Counted from the stretch's first letter, positions 35,925-44,977 are shown. The stretch: 64,000 nt of DNA from Bacteroidia bacterium (GCA_022760475.1 JALEFZ010000088.1:372001-436000); one strand, 5' to 3'. Notes: a model not told the origin generated them from the sequence alone. Program-made: numbers and translations.

Positions 35925-36812
35925 TTAGTTTCGATTATCGCTCCCCCACATCAAACTTCTTCGCAAGTTGTCTACATACTTTGTCGTAGACATGCGCAAA
36001 AGGGTAACCTGGAAAGTCGCTTTTTTTACCGCTATTGAGGTGTTGGTTGATACCAATTCGGTGCGGGTATCCAAAGCGATCATTGCTTCACCTGACCTGG
36101 ATTCAATTTCGAAGGATACTACCCAGTCATCAGGGATGACTACCGGCCTGACTGTCAGGGAGTGACTGGCAATTGGGGTAATGACCAGCGCAGCAGAACT
36201 GGGGAATATTATCGGTCCGCCGCAAGAAAGGCTATAGGCAGTGGAGCCTGTTGGAGTCGCCACGATCAGGCCATCTCCCCAATAGGAATTTAAAAATTCA
36301 CCATTGAGGTAGGTATGGACAGTGATCATTTCATTGGTTTTTGACTTGTGGATGGTCAAGTCATTGATGCCATAAGGCTTGGCACCAAAAATACCCGGAG
36401 GATCTGAGACCACAGTGATAAGGGATCGCTCATCAAAGCGGTACATGTCTCTGGCCAGTTCTTCTGTAGCGGGAATTAATTCCCTTTGTGATATGCTGGT
36501 CAAGTATCCCAAACGACCAAAATTTACTCCCAGAATGGGTTTTCTTACATTCCCCATAAATTTTACTGCCTCCAATACAGTACCATCTCCCCCGAAGCAG
36601 TATACAAATCGACAGTGGCTAAGTTCTTCTCGTTTGCTGAAGATGGGCATGTCTTTGGGTAATAGCTCAGGGTTCAGCTTTTCATGGAGCTGATGCATGT
36701 ACTTTTCGTACAAGAGAAAGTCAATATTTTTGGTCTTGAGGAAGGAAAAAAACTGGATAAGGATTTGTGGATCTGTATTATCCGTAAATCGGCCAAAGAT
36801 TGCGATTTTCAT
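35925..36812 (-). CDS. nadK: NAD kinase
   Basis: NadK phosphorylates NAD+ to NADP+. The 295-residue protein has the signature GGDGTVLEAV, NFGRLGYLTS, NDLTIHKS, and the GDGLIVATPTGSTAYSLSCGGPII substrate loop. ATG at 36812 overlaps the upstream gene's TGA as ATGA, a sign of coupled translation, and is preferred to the longer frame that begins 54 bp upstream. The gene is behind a POTRA/barrel protein. Confidence 0.95.
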   Translation of the reverse strand: MKIAIFGRFTDNTDPQILIQFFSFLKTKNIDFLLYEKYMHQLHEKLNPELLPKDMPIFSKREELSHCRFVYCFGGDGTVLEAVKFMGNVRKPILGVNFGRLGYLTSISQRELIPATEELARDMYRFDERSLITVVSDPPGIFGAKPYGINDLTIHKSKTNEMITVHTYLNGEFLNSYWGDGLIVATPTGSTAYSLSCGGPIIFPSSAALVITPIASHSLTVRPVVIPDDWVVSFEIESRSGEAMIALDTRTELVSTNTSIAVKKATFQVTLLRMSTTKYVDNLRRSLMWGSDNRN

Positions 36813-38233
36813 TTGATCTGCACCGTTGTTTGAAAGTAAAGTCCCCCTTGTCCCATGCGATTCCAACCATACTCTACCCTGAGCAACATATCATAAAATC
36901 CAATGATATTCAAGCCTGCACCATAAGCCATAAGCCATTGATTCAAATAGGTTGGGTCTGCAAAGGTAAGGCTATTGTCATTGAGCCAAGCCTGGTCCAT
37001 CCAGGCTGTCAGGTAAATTCCCAGTGGCCCTTGATTGAGTTTTTTAACAGGGATAAAAGGAAGGGTAATGGTTTGGTAGGGGAAAATCGCCCATTTTGCT
37101 TCCAATTTCATCATGGCCTGCTCAGTCCCCACCAACAAGAAGGCTTGGTAGCCCCTTAGTTCATGGTTGATGCCTGAAAATTCTCTTTTTCGGGTCCCCA
37201 AAAATATTTTGTCCTGCCAGGGCAGATTTTTGCCGATGGTATTCACGTATTGCAAGCCGTATGAAAAGTTCCAACGCCTCCCAAGCGGCAAGAAGTGTGC
37301 CCATGTGAAGCCCATTCTACCAAAATTAACCCCTCCATTTGTACTGAAACCTGCATATCTCCCAAAGATATGATATTTGTACCCTTTTAATGGATAAGTT
37401 TTTATATCCCTTTCGTCTCTGAAAAAGCTGAATGTAAGTGAAGGATATTGAAATTGATTAGTCGAATGGACCAGAAAACTACTCAGGTCTTGTGCTTCGG
37501 ACCCTTGTAAAACTGTATCTGCATATTGAAATCGTTGCCAGTTTATTTCAGCCCTTAGTTGAAGTCTTGGGGTAAATCTTTTTCGGAGAGATAAGTAGGC
37601 CAATTGGGTGCGCCTGAAATCACTCTGGTTGTCACCCCGCCAAATAACTTTACCTTGCGCTGTACCCAGTATTGCCTGTTTGTCCAGGGTAAAATGATAG
37701 CCTGTGGCCATGTCAATGCGGAGTTTTCGAAATAGATAGGGACGAATAAAGTCAGCTTTGAACTTTCTAGAAAAGCCCGCTTTCACATCCAGGATCAACC
37801 ATTCGTTTCTGCCTGTCAAGTTTTGCCATTGCAGGTAGCCTCCATATACAAGCCTATCGAGGTTTCTTCGTTGGAGGGCAGAGAGGAAATCGTATGAATT
37901 TCGTTCCTCTGTGCCAATTCTAGGACTGCCCCAGATATACCATCTCTCTTTGAGCTGTATTTTTACAAATAGTTGAGTTGCCTTTTGGGTAGTATCGATC
38001 TTTACCTCATTGAATAAGGCGAGGTTGTAGAGATTCTGTTTGCTTTGATCTAAGAGGGGGGTTAGTTGCTCCTTATGGATTTTTTCCCCTTGGTGAATGG
38101 GTAATTCCAGGTATATGACCCAAGGAAGGGTTTTTTTGAGTCCAATTACTTCCAGGTTTACTACAAGAGAATCCTGTGCCTTTACCTGAGTTTGGAAGGC
38201 TATTAACAGAAAGATACATAAGGTGAGTCTCAA
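36809..38233 (-). CDS. BamA/TamA-type outer-membrane protein with one POTRA-like domain
   Basis: The 474-residue protein has a signal peptide ending near KAQD, a short POTRA-like domain (VVNLEVIGLKKTLPWVIYLE ... LYNLALFNEVKID), and then a 16-strand-type barrel (FSFFRDERDIKTYPLKGYKY, GGVNFGRMGF, ELRGYQAF, YGAGLNIIGFYDMLLRVEYG). Proteins of this kind insert or transport proteins or lipids at the outer membrane. It is shorter than BamA. The last strand ends in QTTVQIK. It overlaps nadK by 4 bp (ATGA). Confidence 0.85.
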   Translation of the reverse strand: MRLTLCIFLLIAFQTQVKAQDSLVVNLEVIGLKKTLPWVIYLELPIHQGEKIHKEQLTPLLDQSKQNLYNLALFNEVKIDTTQKATQLFVKIQLKERWYIWGSPRIGTEERNSYDFLSALQRRNLDRLVYGGYLQWQNLTGRNEWLILDVKAGFSRKFKADFIRPYLFRKLRIDMATGYHFTLDKQAILGTAQGKVIWRGDNQSDFRRTQLAYLSLRKRFTPRLQLRAEINWQRFQYADTVLQGSEAQDLSSFLVHSTNQFQYPSLTFSFFRDERDIKTYPLKGYKYHIFGRYAGFSTNGGVNFGRMGFTWAHFLPLGRRWNFSYGLQYVNTIGKNLPWQDKIFLGTRKREFSGINHELRGYQAFLLVGTEQAMMKLEAKWAIFPYQTITLPFIPVKKLNQGPLGIYLTAWMDQAWLNDNSLTFADPTYLNQWLMAYGAGLNIIGFYDMLLRVEYGWNRMGQGGLYFQTTVQIK

Positions 38234-38546
38234 GTATTCGTCATTGAAATGGCTAATTGGAACTCATTCCCATGGCCATGCTTCAAAAATATCAATCTAA
38301 TTCTTTAATTCTAATTCAAAGTAAGGTTCTATATAATTATCCTTTGAACTGAAAATCACATCAATTAGGAAGGGATTGTTTCTCTTTTTTAGCCATGGGG
38401 TTCCTTTTACATGAGAAACTTAGTTATTGGGACTGCTGTTTATATTGGATTTATAGTAAAAAGCCCCCCTCTAAATTGGATGGAAATAGATTGAAATAGG
38501 AATTATGCGACTTTAAAAGTTTTTTTGGATGGATTGAAATGCTATA
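38234..38546. other. 313-bp intergenic stretch
   Basis: I see no convincing gene. A 34-codon frame from ATG at 38395 to the stop at 38499 exists but has no supporting feature. The region is AT-rich apart from a CCCCCC run at about 38463. It may contain the promoter of the POTRA/NadK unit. Confidence 0.4.
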
Positions 38547-38966
38547 TCATTCCCTTTTTATCAGCCAAAGTCCTTCACAAATATGGGTCATTTCTTCACC
38601 AAAGGGGCCTCGTACAACTTGACTAATAGACCATCTGCCGTAGATGCTATCATGCTCCTGGTCAAGGTATCCCTGGTAATGGATTTCGTGGCTATTTCCA
38701 TTTGCTTCTACATTTAGGTCTCCTTCTTCGTCAATTTGTGCTTTGCCTGGGTAGTTTTTGATAAATGATAGAAAATTTCCCTGGACAAAACCTGAGAAAG
38801 TCGCTTCCATTGGTACGGAATATTCGCCCTTTTCGGTAATTACTCCAGAAACCTCATCTTTCCTTTGAATCATTTCCGATTCGAACTCAACTTTTTGGCC
38901 AAAGTAGGGAAGGCCATAGCCATTACCATAGATGTAATAGCCTTTCCAACGTCCTGTAAGATTCAT
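38547..38966 (-). CDS. Small lipocalin-like or beta-barrel hypothetical protein
   Basis: The 139-residue protein lacks a signal peptide. Its beta-strand pattern (MNLTGRWKGYYIYG, FESEMIQRKDEVSGVITE, ATFSGFVQGNFLSFIKNYP, HYQGYLDQEHDSIYGRW, ICEGLWLIKRE) resembles small lipocalin-type barrels of unknown ligand. I do not recognise the family. It lies alone between an intergenic stretch and a hairpin. Confidence 0.65.
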   Translation of the reverse strand: MNLTGRWKGYYIYGNGYGLPYFGQKVEFESEMIQRKDEVSGVITEKGEYSVPMEATFSGFVQGNFLSFIKNYPGKAQIDEEGDLNVEANGNSHEIHYQGYLDQEHDSIYGRWSISQVVRGPFGEEMTHICEGLWLIKRE

Positions 38967-39005
38967 GTGATGGCTTGTTTATGAATTATTGATGTAGACA
39001 ACTTT

Positions 39006-39028
39006 AAGGCGTCTAAATGAAGCGCCTT
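39006..39028 (-). terminator. Possible terminator after the CBS gene
   Basis: A 6-bp stem (AAGGCG and CGCCTT) with an 11-base loop lies 31 bp after the CBS gene stop on the minus strand. No strong T-run follows, so this is weak. Confidence 0.4.
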
Positions 39029-39058
39029 CTCAATTTTTAAATTATTCTTTAGGTATAA

Positions 39059-39727
39059 TTAAAGGTCAAACATTCTCAAAATACTTCCCCAGTCATCAGG
39101 ATCGAAGCCATTTTGGGACTGCATATATGAACTGACAATGTTGTAATTGAAGCGTTGGAATGCTGCTTTTACCCGGGTCAGGTCTTCAACATTCAGTTTC
39201 AAGGTAAGGAGCATGTCCCTGCTTTCAGGGATATTGGCAAGGTAGAGGCTCAGAACCTTCGCGTCAACGGATTCGGTGATTCTTCCGATCTCGGAGAGCA
39301 CATAGGAATACTGGGCAATTTCTAATACAAGGATACCACCAGGCTCATGCAGGGCAAAGAGTGTATTCAGGTGTTTTAGGATATCTCTGATGGTCAGAAG
39401 CCCCTGAAATTTATTGTTTTCATCAAGAACAGGAATGATTTCGATATTGAACTCACTCATGACTTTGATGGCTTCATAGATGTGGTTGTGGAGGCTAATG
39501 TAAACGGATTCCCATCCTGAATAAACATGCCTAAGGCTGCTCAAGGGTTGAGCCAGGTCTACGGCATCCAATAGGTCATCCTCAGTTACCAAGCCCCTGT
39601 ATTCCCCTCTTTCCACAATAGCCAATTGGGTAAGTTTGAACTCGTTCATCCATTCAATGGCGAGTTCAACTGTATCTGTGGTTTTGACAGAGGGGACGGA
39701 ATCAGTAATGAGATCTGCTGCAATCAT
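39059..39727 (-). CDS. CBS-pair domain protein
   Basis: The 222-residue protein has two CBS motifs (residues about 1-60: DSVPSVKTTDTVELAIEWM, LAIVERGEYRGLVTEDDLL; about 75-130: IYEAIKVMSEFNIEIIPVLD, FQGLLTIRDILKHL), then an ACT-like C-terminal part (ILVLEIAQYSYVLSEIGRI). CBS pairs bind adenine nucleotides and regulate enzymes or transporters. It starts a gap of 15 bp after the hydrolase gene; both are in the same orientation, hence likely one transcript. Confidence 0.9.
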   Translation of the reverse strand: MIAADLITDSVPSVKTTDTVELAIEWMNEFKLTQLAIVERGEYRGLVTEDDLLDAVDLAQPLSSLRHVYSGWESVYISLHNHIYEAIKVMSEFNIEIIPVLDENNKFQGLLTIRDILKHLNTLFALHEPGGILVLEIAQYSYVLSEIGRITESVDAKVLSLYLANIPESRDMLLTLKLNVEDLTRVKAAFQRFNYNIVSSYMQSQNGFDPDDWGSILRMFDL

Positions 39728-39742
39728 TCTTGTATAATGGAC

Positions 39743-40489
39743 TCAAATATCGAAGAATTGTTTCAATATACGGTTGAATACTGTGGGTTGTTCCATCATC
39801 GCGGCATGGCCACACTTGTCAATAAAGCGAAGTTTGGATGATGGAAAAAGCGAATTAAATTCATGTGCGACCCTTGGGGGGGTGATGTTATCATTTAAGC
39901 CCCAGACCAATAGGGTTTTAGCTTTTATGGCTGAGATCTGATCCCTCATGTTATGTTGTTGGGCAGACCTTGCGATTTTCAATATTCTTAAGGTTTTGAA
40001 ATTGCTACTAATGATTTCAAATACCTCATCTACCAACTCTTTGCTGGCAGTAGCTGGATCATAAAAGGTGAACTGGACACGCTCCTTTACATATTCATAA
40101 GATCCTCTTTTGGGAAATGAACTTCCCATCCCTGATTCAAAAAGTCCTGAGCTTCCAGTCAGGGTCATGGTTTCGACCAAGGCAGGGTTTCGAAGAGAAA
40201 AAACAAGGGCAATATGTCCACCGAGAGAATTTCCCAGGAGGTTCAGCTTTTTCATTCCCATCATATTAACAAAGTCTTCGATGTACTTTGTCAAGCCACT
40301 GACAGAAGGGTCGGCATAGCTTTCTTCATAAATGGGCAACAGGGGGATAACAACTCGAAATTGCTCCTTAAAGGCCTTGAATACGGATTGAAAATTGCTT
40401 AGGGCTCCAAATAGTCCATGCAAAATCAGGAGCACTGGCCCCTTGCCTTCCTCTACATATTTGAAACCATTTTTCTCAACAACATTCAT
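39743..40489 (-). CDS. Alpha/beta hydrolase
   Basis: The 248-residue protein has the oxyanion region LLILHGLFGALSNF, the nucleophile elbow GNSLGGH (Ser88), an acid candidate in LLVWGLNDNITPP and a late His in IDKCGHAAMMEQP, a full catalytic triad. Substrate is unknown; family members include C-C bond hydrolases and esterases. ATG at 40489 (MNVVEKNGFKYV) is preferred to the ATG 21 bp upstream, based on the family's usual N terminus. It lies between the CBS gene and trpG/pabA on the same strand. Confidence 0.85.
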   Translation of the reverse strand: MNVVEKNGFKYVEEGKGPVLLILHGLFGALSNFQSVFKAFKEQFRVVIPLLPIYEESYADPSVSGLTKYIEDFVNMMGMKKLNLLGNSLGGHIALVFSLRNPALVETMTLTGSSGLFESGMGSSFPKRGSYEYVKERVQFTFYDPATASKELVDEVFEIISSNFKTLRILKIARSAQQHNMRDQISAIKAKTLLVWGLNDNITPPRVAHEFNSLFPSSKLRFIDKCGHAAMMEQPTVFNRILKQFFDI

Positions 40490-40529
40490 ATTCGAATAAT
40501 TATGGGGCATAAAATAGATGCTAGCTCTT

Positions 40530-41099
40530 TTAGCTCCAAATCATTTCGATCCAGTTTTTGATAAGGATATTGCCATTTTCTGTCAGGATGGACTCAGGAT
40601 GGAATTGCACTCCGTTGAGTTTCAACTTGTCATGGCTCAGTCCCATGATCTCTCCTTCCTGGGTTTTTGCTGTAATTTTTATTTCAGAAGGAACTTCTTC
40701 GGGGGTTACAATAAGGGAATGGTAGCGCATTACGCGCATTGGGTTAGGAATATTGGCGAATAATCCTTCTTGAGCGTGTTGGATGAAGGAGGTTCTCCCA
40801 TGCATGGGGCGATGGGCATGTTGGACGTTCATGCCGAGGATCTCACCCATGATCTGGTGTCCAAGACATATTCCGAGTATGGGAATTTGGCCTTGGAACT
40901 GATTAACTACATTCACGGAGATCCCACTGTCTTTAGGTCTTCCAGGACCTGGTGAGATGAGGATGCCATCAGGATTTAATTCAGAAATTCTTGGAAGGTC
41001 AATCTCGTCATTCCGGAATACCTGAGTTTCCTGGTGTTTTTTGACCATGTCCACCAGGTTGTAGGTGAAGGAGTCATAGTTATCAATTACTAAAATCAA
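40530..41099 (-). CDS. Anthranilate/aminodeoxychorismate synthase glutamine amidotransferase (TrpG/PabA)
   Basis: This class I amidotransferase supplies ammonia to TrpE or PabB. The 189-residue protein has LVIDNYDSFTYNLVD, Cys78 in GICLGHQ and the His/Glu dyad in GVQFHPES. The oxyanion loop reads SPGPGRPKDSG. No partner subunit gene is in the window, so tryptophan or folate supply cannot be told apart; the symbol is left open. It lies between cvpA and the hydrolase gene. Confidence 0.93.
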   Translation of the reverse strand: MILVIDNYDSFTYNLVDMVKKHQETQVFRNDEIDLPRISELNPDGILISPGPGRPKDSGISVNVVNQFQGQIPILGICLGHQIMGEILGMNVQHAHRPMHGRTSFIQHAQEGLFANIPNPMRVMRYHSLIVTPEEVPSEIKITAKTQEGEIMGLSHDKLKLNGVQFHPESILTENGNILIKNWIEMIWS

Positions 41100-41111
41100 T
41101 GAAGGTCAGAG

Positions 41112-41705
41112 TTAACGAATAGGTTTGGGTTTGTTGGTTGGCTGTGTATTGGCGGGGACGGTTCCATCCTGCTTTTCAAAGCCGTAGCGGTTTATTTGTT
41201 CATTGGCCTGTTTAAGGACGTCTGCTCCATATCCAAGTGTGAATCTTGAAAACTCCCGTACGTAGGGATATAAAACAGACTCTTGTCTGCTTGTGCTGGA
41301 TGGAAAACCAAAATAGCTCATGAGAATAAAAGCGACGCTCAAGGCGAGTGTGGCGAGGAAGCCACCGAATAGGGCACCAAGTGCATTGTCTACCTGGAAC
41401 TTTGGATTTTTAAATATCCCACTCAAGTAATTCAAAGTTGTGGAAAATATCACATATACCACTACGAAGGAAGTCACGAAGCTGATGATAACCATCAGTC
41501 CTGACGACATAGAGAGGTGGATGTAGTCTCGGTAGAGGCTTTCGGCCATAGGCTGGAGGCGAAAACCAAAGATGACTCCGGCTACGATTGAAAAAACTGC
41601 TGTGGCACTTTTTAGCAAACTCTTTACTGCCCCTCGATACATGCCAAATCCGATCACTGCGATGATTATCAGGTCAAGAGGGCTTAGCATAAATCCTTGT
41701 TCCAT
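41112..41705 (-). CDS. cvpA: CvpA family membrane protein
   Basis: The 197-residue protein has four membrane helices (about 7-25, 31-49, 68-93, 106-132), matching the CvpA (colicin V production) family. The family is widespread and of unclear function. A polar proline-rich tail (TQPTNKPKPIR) ends the protein. An ATG at 41690 is a possible alternative start. It heads a four-gene unit with trpG/pabA, the hydrolase and the CBS protein. Confidence 0.85.
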   Translation of the reverse strand: MEQGFMLSPLDLIIIAVIGFGMYRGAVKSLLKSATAVFSIVAGVIFGFRLQPMAESLYRDYIHLSMSSGLMVIISFVTSFVVVYVIFSTTLNYLSGIFKNPKFQVDNALGALFGGFLATLALSVAFILMSYFGFPSSTSRQESVLYPYVREFSRFTLGYGADVLKQANEQINRYGFEKQDGTVPANTQPTNKPKPIR

Positions 41706-41738
41706 TCGTTTTGCTTGATTTTTAATTTGCGTGCTTAG

Positions 41739-41768
41739 CCCTGTCAGGGTTATAACCCTGTCAGGGTT
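41739..41768. repeat. Tandem palindromic repeat, REP-like
   Basis: The unit CCCTGTCAGGG, itself a 5+1+5 palindrome, occurs twice 17 bp apart (41739-41749 and within 41754-41768), the second with flanks AA and TT. Repeats of this kind resemble short interspersed palindromes seen in Bacteroidota intergenic DNA. No other copy was found in the window. Confidence 0.7.
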
Positions 41769-41872
41769 ATTAATAACAAAAATTCAATGCTAAAAATCAA
41801 CACATACGCGCTAATAAGAATTGCTAAAATGAAATTTTTTTCATTTTGAGATGATTTATAGCTTAATAAGTA

Positions 41873-41908
41873 TGGCAGGGGCATCAAACAAGCTGATACA
41901 CCCTGCCA
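41873..41908 (-). terminator. Possible terminator after yqeY
   Basis: An 8-bp stem (TGGCAGGG and CCCTGCCA) encloses a loop that can pair further (GCATCA with TGATAC, one mismatch). It lies 43 bp after the yqeY stop. A weak T content follows on the minus strand. Confidence 0.5.
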
Positions 41909-41951
41909 AATTTATTTATTGAACTTACTTAATTCCTTGGAATAGGTAGGT

Positions 41952-42404
41952 TTAAGCAAGCAATTGCTTTACAATTCCGGAGATGGCTTTGCCATCGGCC
42001 TTGCCTGCAAACTTCTTGGAAGCGATTCCCATTACCTTGCCCATGTCCTTCATAGAACTGGCTCCAACTTCTTCAATGATGCCTTTGATTGAAACTTCCA
42101 GCTCTTCGGCTGACATTTGTTTGGGAAGATAGGCTTCAATAACTGTCAATTCTTCCATTTCAGTAGCTGCAAGATCTTCCCGCTTGTTTTGCTTATACTG
42201 CTCGATTGAATCTTTTCTTTGTTTGGCAGCCTTCATCAAAATTTTCAAATCCTCATCTTCAGTCAATGGTTGCCCATTTCTGCCTTCGGCTACCTCGGCA
42301 TTCAGGATCACAGATTTAAGAGAGCGTAAAGCCCTCAGTTTGGCTTGATCTTTTGCCTTCATGGCTGCCTTTATGTCCTGATTTACAGTGTCTTTAAGAC
42401 TCAT
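41952..42404 (-). CDS. yqeY: GatB/YqeY domain protein
   Basis: The 150-residue protein is the stand-alone YqeY type (PF09424): DIKAAMKAKDQAKLRALRSLKSVI, then MKAAKQRKDSIEQY, VIEAYLPKQMSAEEL, MGKVMGIASKKFAGKADGKAISGIVKQLL. This domain is related to the tail domain of GatB in the tRNA-dependent amidotransferase; the function of the free form is not settled. It is a single gene flanked by hairpins. Confidence 0.92.
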   Translation of the reverse strand: MSLKDTVNQDIKAAMKAKDQAKLRALRSLKSVILNAEVAEGRNGQPLTEDEDLKILMKAAKQRKDSIEQYKQNKREDLAATEMEELTVIEAYLPKQMSAEELEVSIKGIIEEVGASSMKDMGKVMGIASKKFAGKADGKAISGIVKQLLA

Positions 42405-42474
42405 AGGTCTAAATGATAGTGTTAGTGTAAAAATAAAATTGTTGGGGTGTTTCCAATTATTCGATTGTGCGAAC

Positions 42475-42954
42475 TTAATTTACTAAATTATTCAAGATTG
42501 TTTCAGCACTTTGCTCCTCCCCAAAGTATTTGGGTTTTCCCCCTTTAGCCTTGTAAAGGAAAATATTCAGGGCATCGTCTGTATATCCAAAGTAGGATTC
42601 AAATCTGATCTCAGGATCAAGAAGGAAGGTGTAGTCAAGACCCGTACCTTCAAAATGATTTTTGATAAATTCTTCAGTAGCTTCCTTTTCAGGGATAAAT
42701 GTTACAAAGACAAACTGCACATTCTTCTCCTTAAACTTGCTGGCTGCTTTTTTTATCGTTTCTGCCTGTTCATTACAGTGATCGCAGTATGGATCATAAT
42801 TCATGATCATGGTAGGCCTGTCTGTTTTGAGCTCCGACTGTGTAAAATCCTTGCCATCTAAGGTTTTGAAAGAAAAGGCTGGGACTTTAATTTGTGCTAA
42901 CGAACTATTTAAAAAAAGAAAAGTCAGTAGCGTCAAAGCAATAGTTTTCCACAT
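42475..42954 (-). CDS. Exported thioredoxin-like (redoxin) protein
   Basis: The 159-residue protein has a signal peptide (MWKTIALTLLTFLFLNSSLAQ) and a thioredoxin fold with CxxC at Cys57-Asp-His-Cys60 in DPYCDHCNEQ. The order FSFKTLDGKDFTQSEL then MIMNYDPYC is that of TlpA/ResA-like thiol oxidoreductases, which keep envelope thiols reduced or help cytochrome maturation. The C-terminal part ends short. ATG at 42954 is preferred to one 12 bp upstream. It diverges from the glycosidase gene. Confidence 0.85.
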   Translation of the reverse strand: MWKTIALTLLTFLFLNSSLAQIKVPAFSFKTLDGKDFTQSELKTDRPTMIMNYDPYCDHCNEQAETIKKAASKFKEKNVQFVFVTFIPEKEATEEFIKNHFEGTGLDYTFLLDPEIRFESYFGYTDDALNIFLYKAKGGKPKYFGEEQSAETILNNLVN

Positions 42955-43073
42955 GGTATCTTGCAATTTACAGTTGTCAATCGTCCTACTTTTAACGCAA
43001 ATAAAAGAAATAGGATATAGTGATGAGGAAAAATTCTGAGAATTGGCTTAATTTAAAGGTATACAAAATCTCC

Positions 43074-44663
43074 ATGAGACTACACACTTCCCGATCCTTC
43101 CGACTGATCATTGGTCTATTGATCTGCCTTCCTTTGACATTCGGATTAAGTTGTGATGATCCTGCTCCCGCCCTTCCCAAGCACGAGTTTCGCGCTGTAT
43201 GGGTTGCTACCTTCCACAATATAGATTGGCCATCTGCCAAAAAAATGACCTCTCAGCATCAGCAAAAGGAGTTTGGTAAATTACTCGATAAGCAACAGCG
43301 AATGGGAATGAATGCCATGGTGGTTCAGGTTAGGCCTAGTGGAGATGCTTTTTACAAGTCAAGATATGCCCCATGGTCAGAATACATATCTGGGACCCAA
43401 GGCCTTCCCCCCAAGCCCTATTATGATCCTTTGGAGTTCATGATTAATTCCTGCCATGACCGTAACATGGAATTTCATGCATGGCTCAATCCCTTCAGGG
43501 CAGTATCTCATACCCGCTTTAGCAGTGTCGCCCCCCAAAATATTGTCAACAAACATCCCGAATGGACTTTTCAGTATGGCTCTCGTCTTTACCTGAATCC
43601 AGGGCTTCCCAAAGTCAGAGATTACCTCGTAAGGGTGGTAATGGAGGTTGTCAAAAATTACGATGTAGATGGAATCCATTTTGACGATTATTTCTATCCC
43701 TATCCTAAAAATGGAGAGCAGCTTCCTGACAAGCAGACCTTCGAAAAGTACGGTCAGGAGTTTGCTGATATCAATAGCTGGAGACGAAACAACATTGACT
43801 TATTTATTAAAGCCCTTTCAGACTCGATAAAGGTCGTGAAGCCTCATGTAAAGTTTGGGGTGAGTCCAGTGGGAATTTGGCGCAACCGCAATCAAGATCA
43901 CAGAGGTACTCCTGTTCGGTCGAATTTTTCCTCCTATGACATGCTCCATGCGGATGTGCGCACCTGGCTTGAGAAAGGCTGGATAGACTATGTGGCTCCA
44001 CAGGTATATTTCAACATCGAACATCCGACTGCGGATTATGCTGTGCTGGTTCCATGGTGGGCAAAAAATTCATTTGGAAGACATGTATATGTAGGACAGG
44101 CCTTATTCAAATCCAAACAGGGAGAAAGCAGGCCATGGAGGGACCCCAATCAATTGCCTCAGCAATTAAAGCTGAACCTCAGGTATCCACAGATAAAAGG
44201 TAGTATATTTTTTAGTGCCAATTCTTTTGATACCAACCCCATGAACATTGAGCAGGTGCTTAGGCATGAGCGATACAGGTTTCCTGCCCTCATCCCACCA
44301 ATGACGTGGAAGGATAGCATTCCTCCTTTTGCTCCGCAAAATTTGAAGGTGAAAGGCATGGCTAATGGAAATGCATTCCTATATTGGAAAGCACCGCTTC
44401 CTGCTATGGATGGAGATACAGCCTCTTACTATGTAGTCTACAGATTTTCTCAATCTTCAAAGATAAATCTCCAAGATCCATCCAGAATCATTCAAATCTC
44501 AAAAGCGCAGACATTTGTTGATTTAAACAGGAATCCAAAGAAAGATTACACCTATGTGGTAACCGCGGTCGATAGGATGCATAATGAAAGCAAGACACTC
44601 GCAGCTCAATACCTGCCCGCCGAAAAAAAAGAAGGCCACTCCTCGGGCAGGAGTGACCAATAA
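43074..44663 (+). CDS. Family-10-like glycosyl hydrolase lipoprotein with FnIII tail
   Basis: The 529-residue protein has a lipoprotein signal (LIIGLLICLPLTFGLSC, lipobox Cys at about 26), a GHL10-type TIM barrel (EFRAVWVATFHNIDWPS, MGMNAMVVQVRP, WLNPFRA, VDGIHFDDYFYPYP) and a C-terminal fibronectin-III-like module of about 90 residues (PFAPQNLKVKGMANGNAFLYW ... YTYVVTAVD). GHL10 (PF02638) enzymes act on cell-wall or other polysaccharides; the substrate is unknown. ATG at 43074 gives the lipoprotein signal, so it is chosen over an ATG 54 bp upstream. A hairpin overlaps the last codons. Confidence 0.9.
   Translation: MRLHTSRSFRLIIGLLICLPLTFGLSCDDPAPALPKHEFRAVWVATFHNIDWPSAKKMTSQHQQKEFGKLLDKQQRMGMNAMVVQVRPSGDAFYKSRYAPWSEYISGTQGLPPKPYYDPLEFMINSCHDRNMEFHAWLNPFRAVSHTRFSSVAPQNIVNKHPEWTFQYGSRLYLNPGLPKVRDYLVRVVMEVVKNYDVDGIHFDDYFYPYPKNGEQLPDKQTFEKYGQEFADINSWRRNNIDLFIKALSDSIKVVKPHVKFGVSPVGIWRNRNQDHRGTPVRSNFSSYDMLHADVRTWLEKGWIDYVAPQVYFNIEHPTADYAVLVPWWAKNSFGRHVYVGQALFKSKQGESRPWRDPNQLPQQLKLNLRYPQIKGSIFFSANSFDTNPMNIEQVLRHERYRFPALIPPMTWKDSIPPFAPQNLKVKGMANGNAFLYWKAPLPAMDGDTASYYVVYRFSQSSKINLQDPSRIIQISKAQTFVDLNRNPKKDYTYVVTAVDRMHNESKTLAAQYLPAEKKEGHSSGRSDQ
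44623..44658 (-). terminator. Terminator inside the 3' end of the glycosidase gene, acting on the minus strand
   Basis: A 10-bp stem with one mismatch (GGCCACTCCT and AGGAGTGACC, loop CGGGC) is preceded on the plus strand by eight A, which become eight T on the minus strand. It would stop transcription coming from the LolA-like gene about 490 bp away. Confidence 0.6.
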
Positions 44664-44977
44664 CCACTTAATCTACTACTATCAGCAAATAATGCCAACA
44701 AGTGTAATCATGATTGTGTAAATGTGTTCCTTTTTCTTGGACGCCAATTTCATACTGGCTGTGAGATTAATGAATGAAATTGGTCATTATCATGGGTGAT
44801 TTTGGTCATTCCGGAAATTGTGATGCTTTTCAAATTATTCGATTAAGAGAAATATTCTCAAAATGATAAGACTCTGTCTACTTGTTTTGAGTGAAGGTTA
44901 TTGGTAGTCAGTTGTTTATGTTCTGTTGTGGCTTGTGGTTCGGCTTTTGATTATTTAAATAAAAAAAACGACTAGCC
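44664..44977. other. 314-bp intergenic stretch
   Basis: I see no gene here. The AT-rich DNA contains two nearby copies of TTGGTCATT (about 44778 and 44799), which could be a binding site. The promoter of the small gene that follows must lie here. Confidence 0.35.

Noticed and set aside
35845..35928. 27-codon frame upstream of the nadK stop
   Set aside because: Too short, with no supporting signal; the 282-bp gap otherwise shows nothing.
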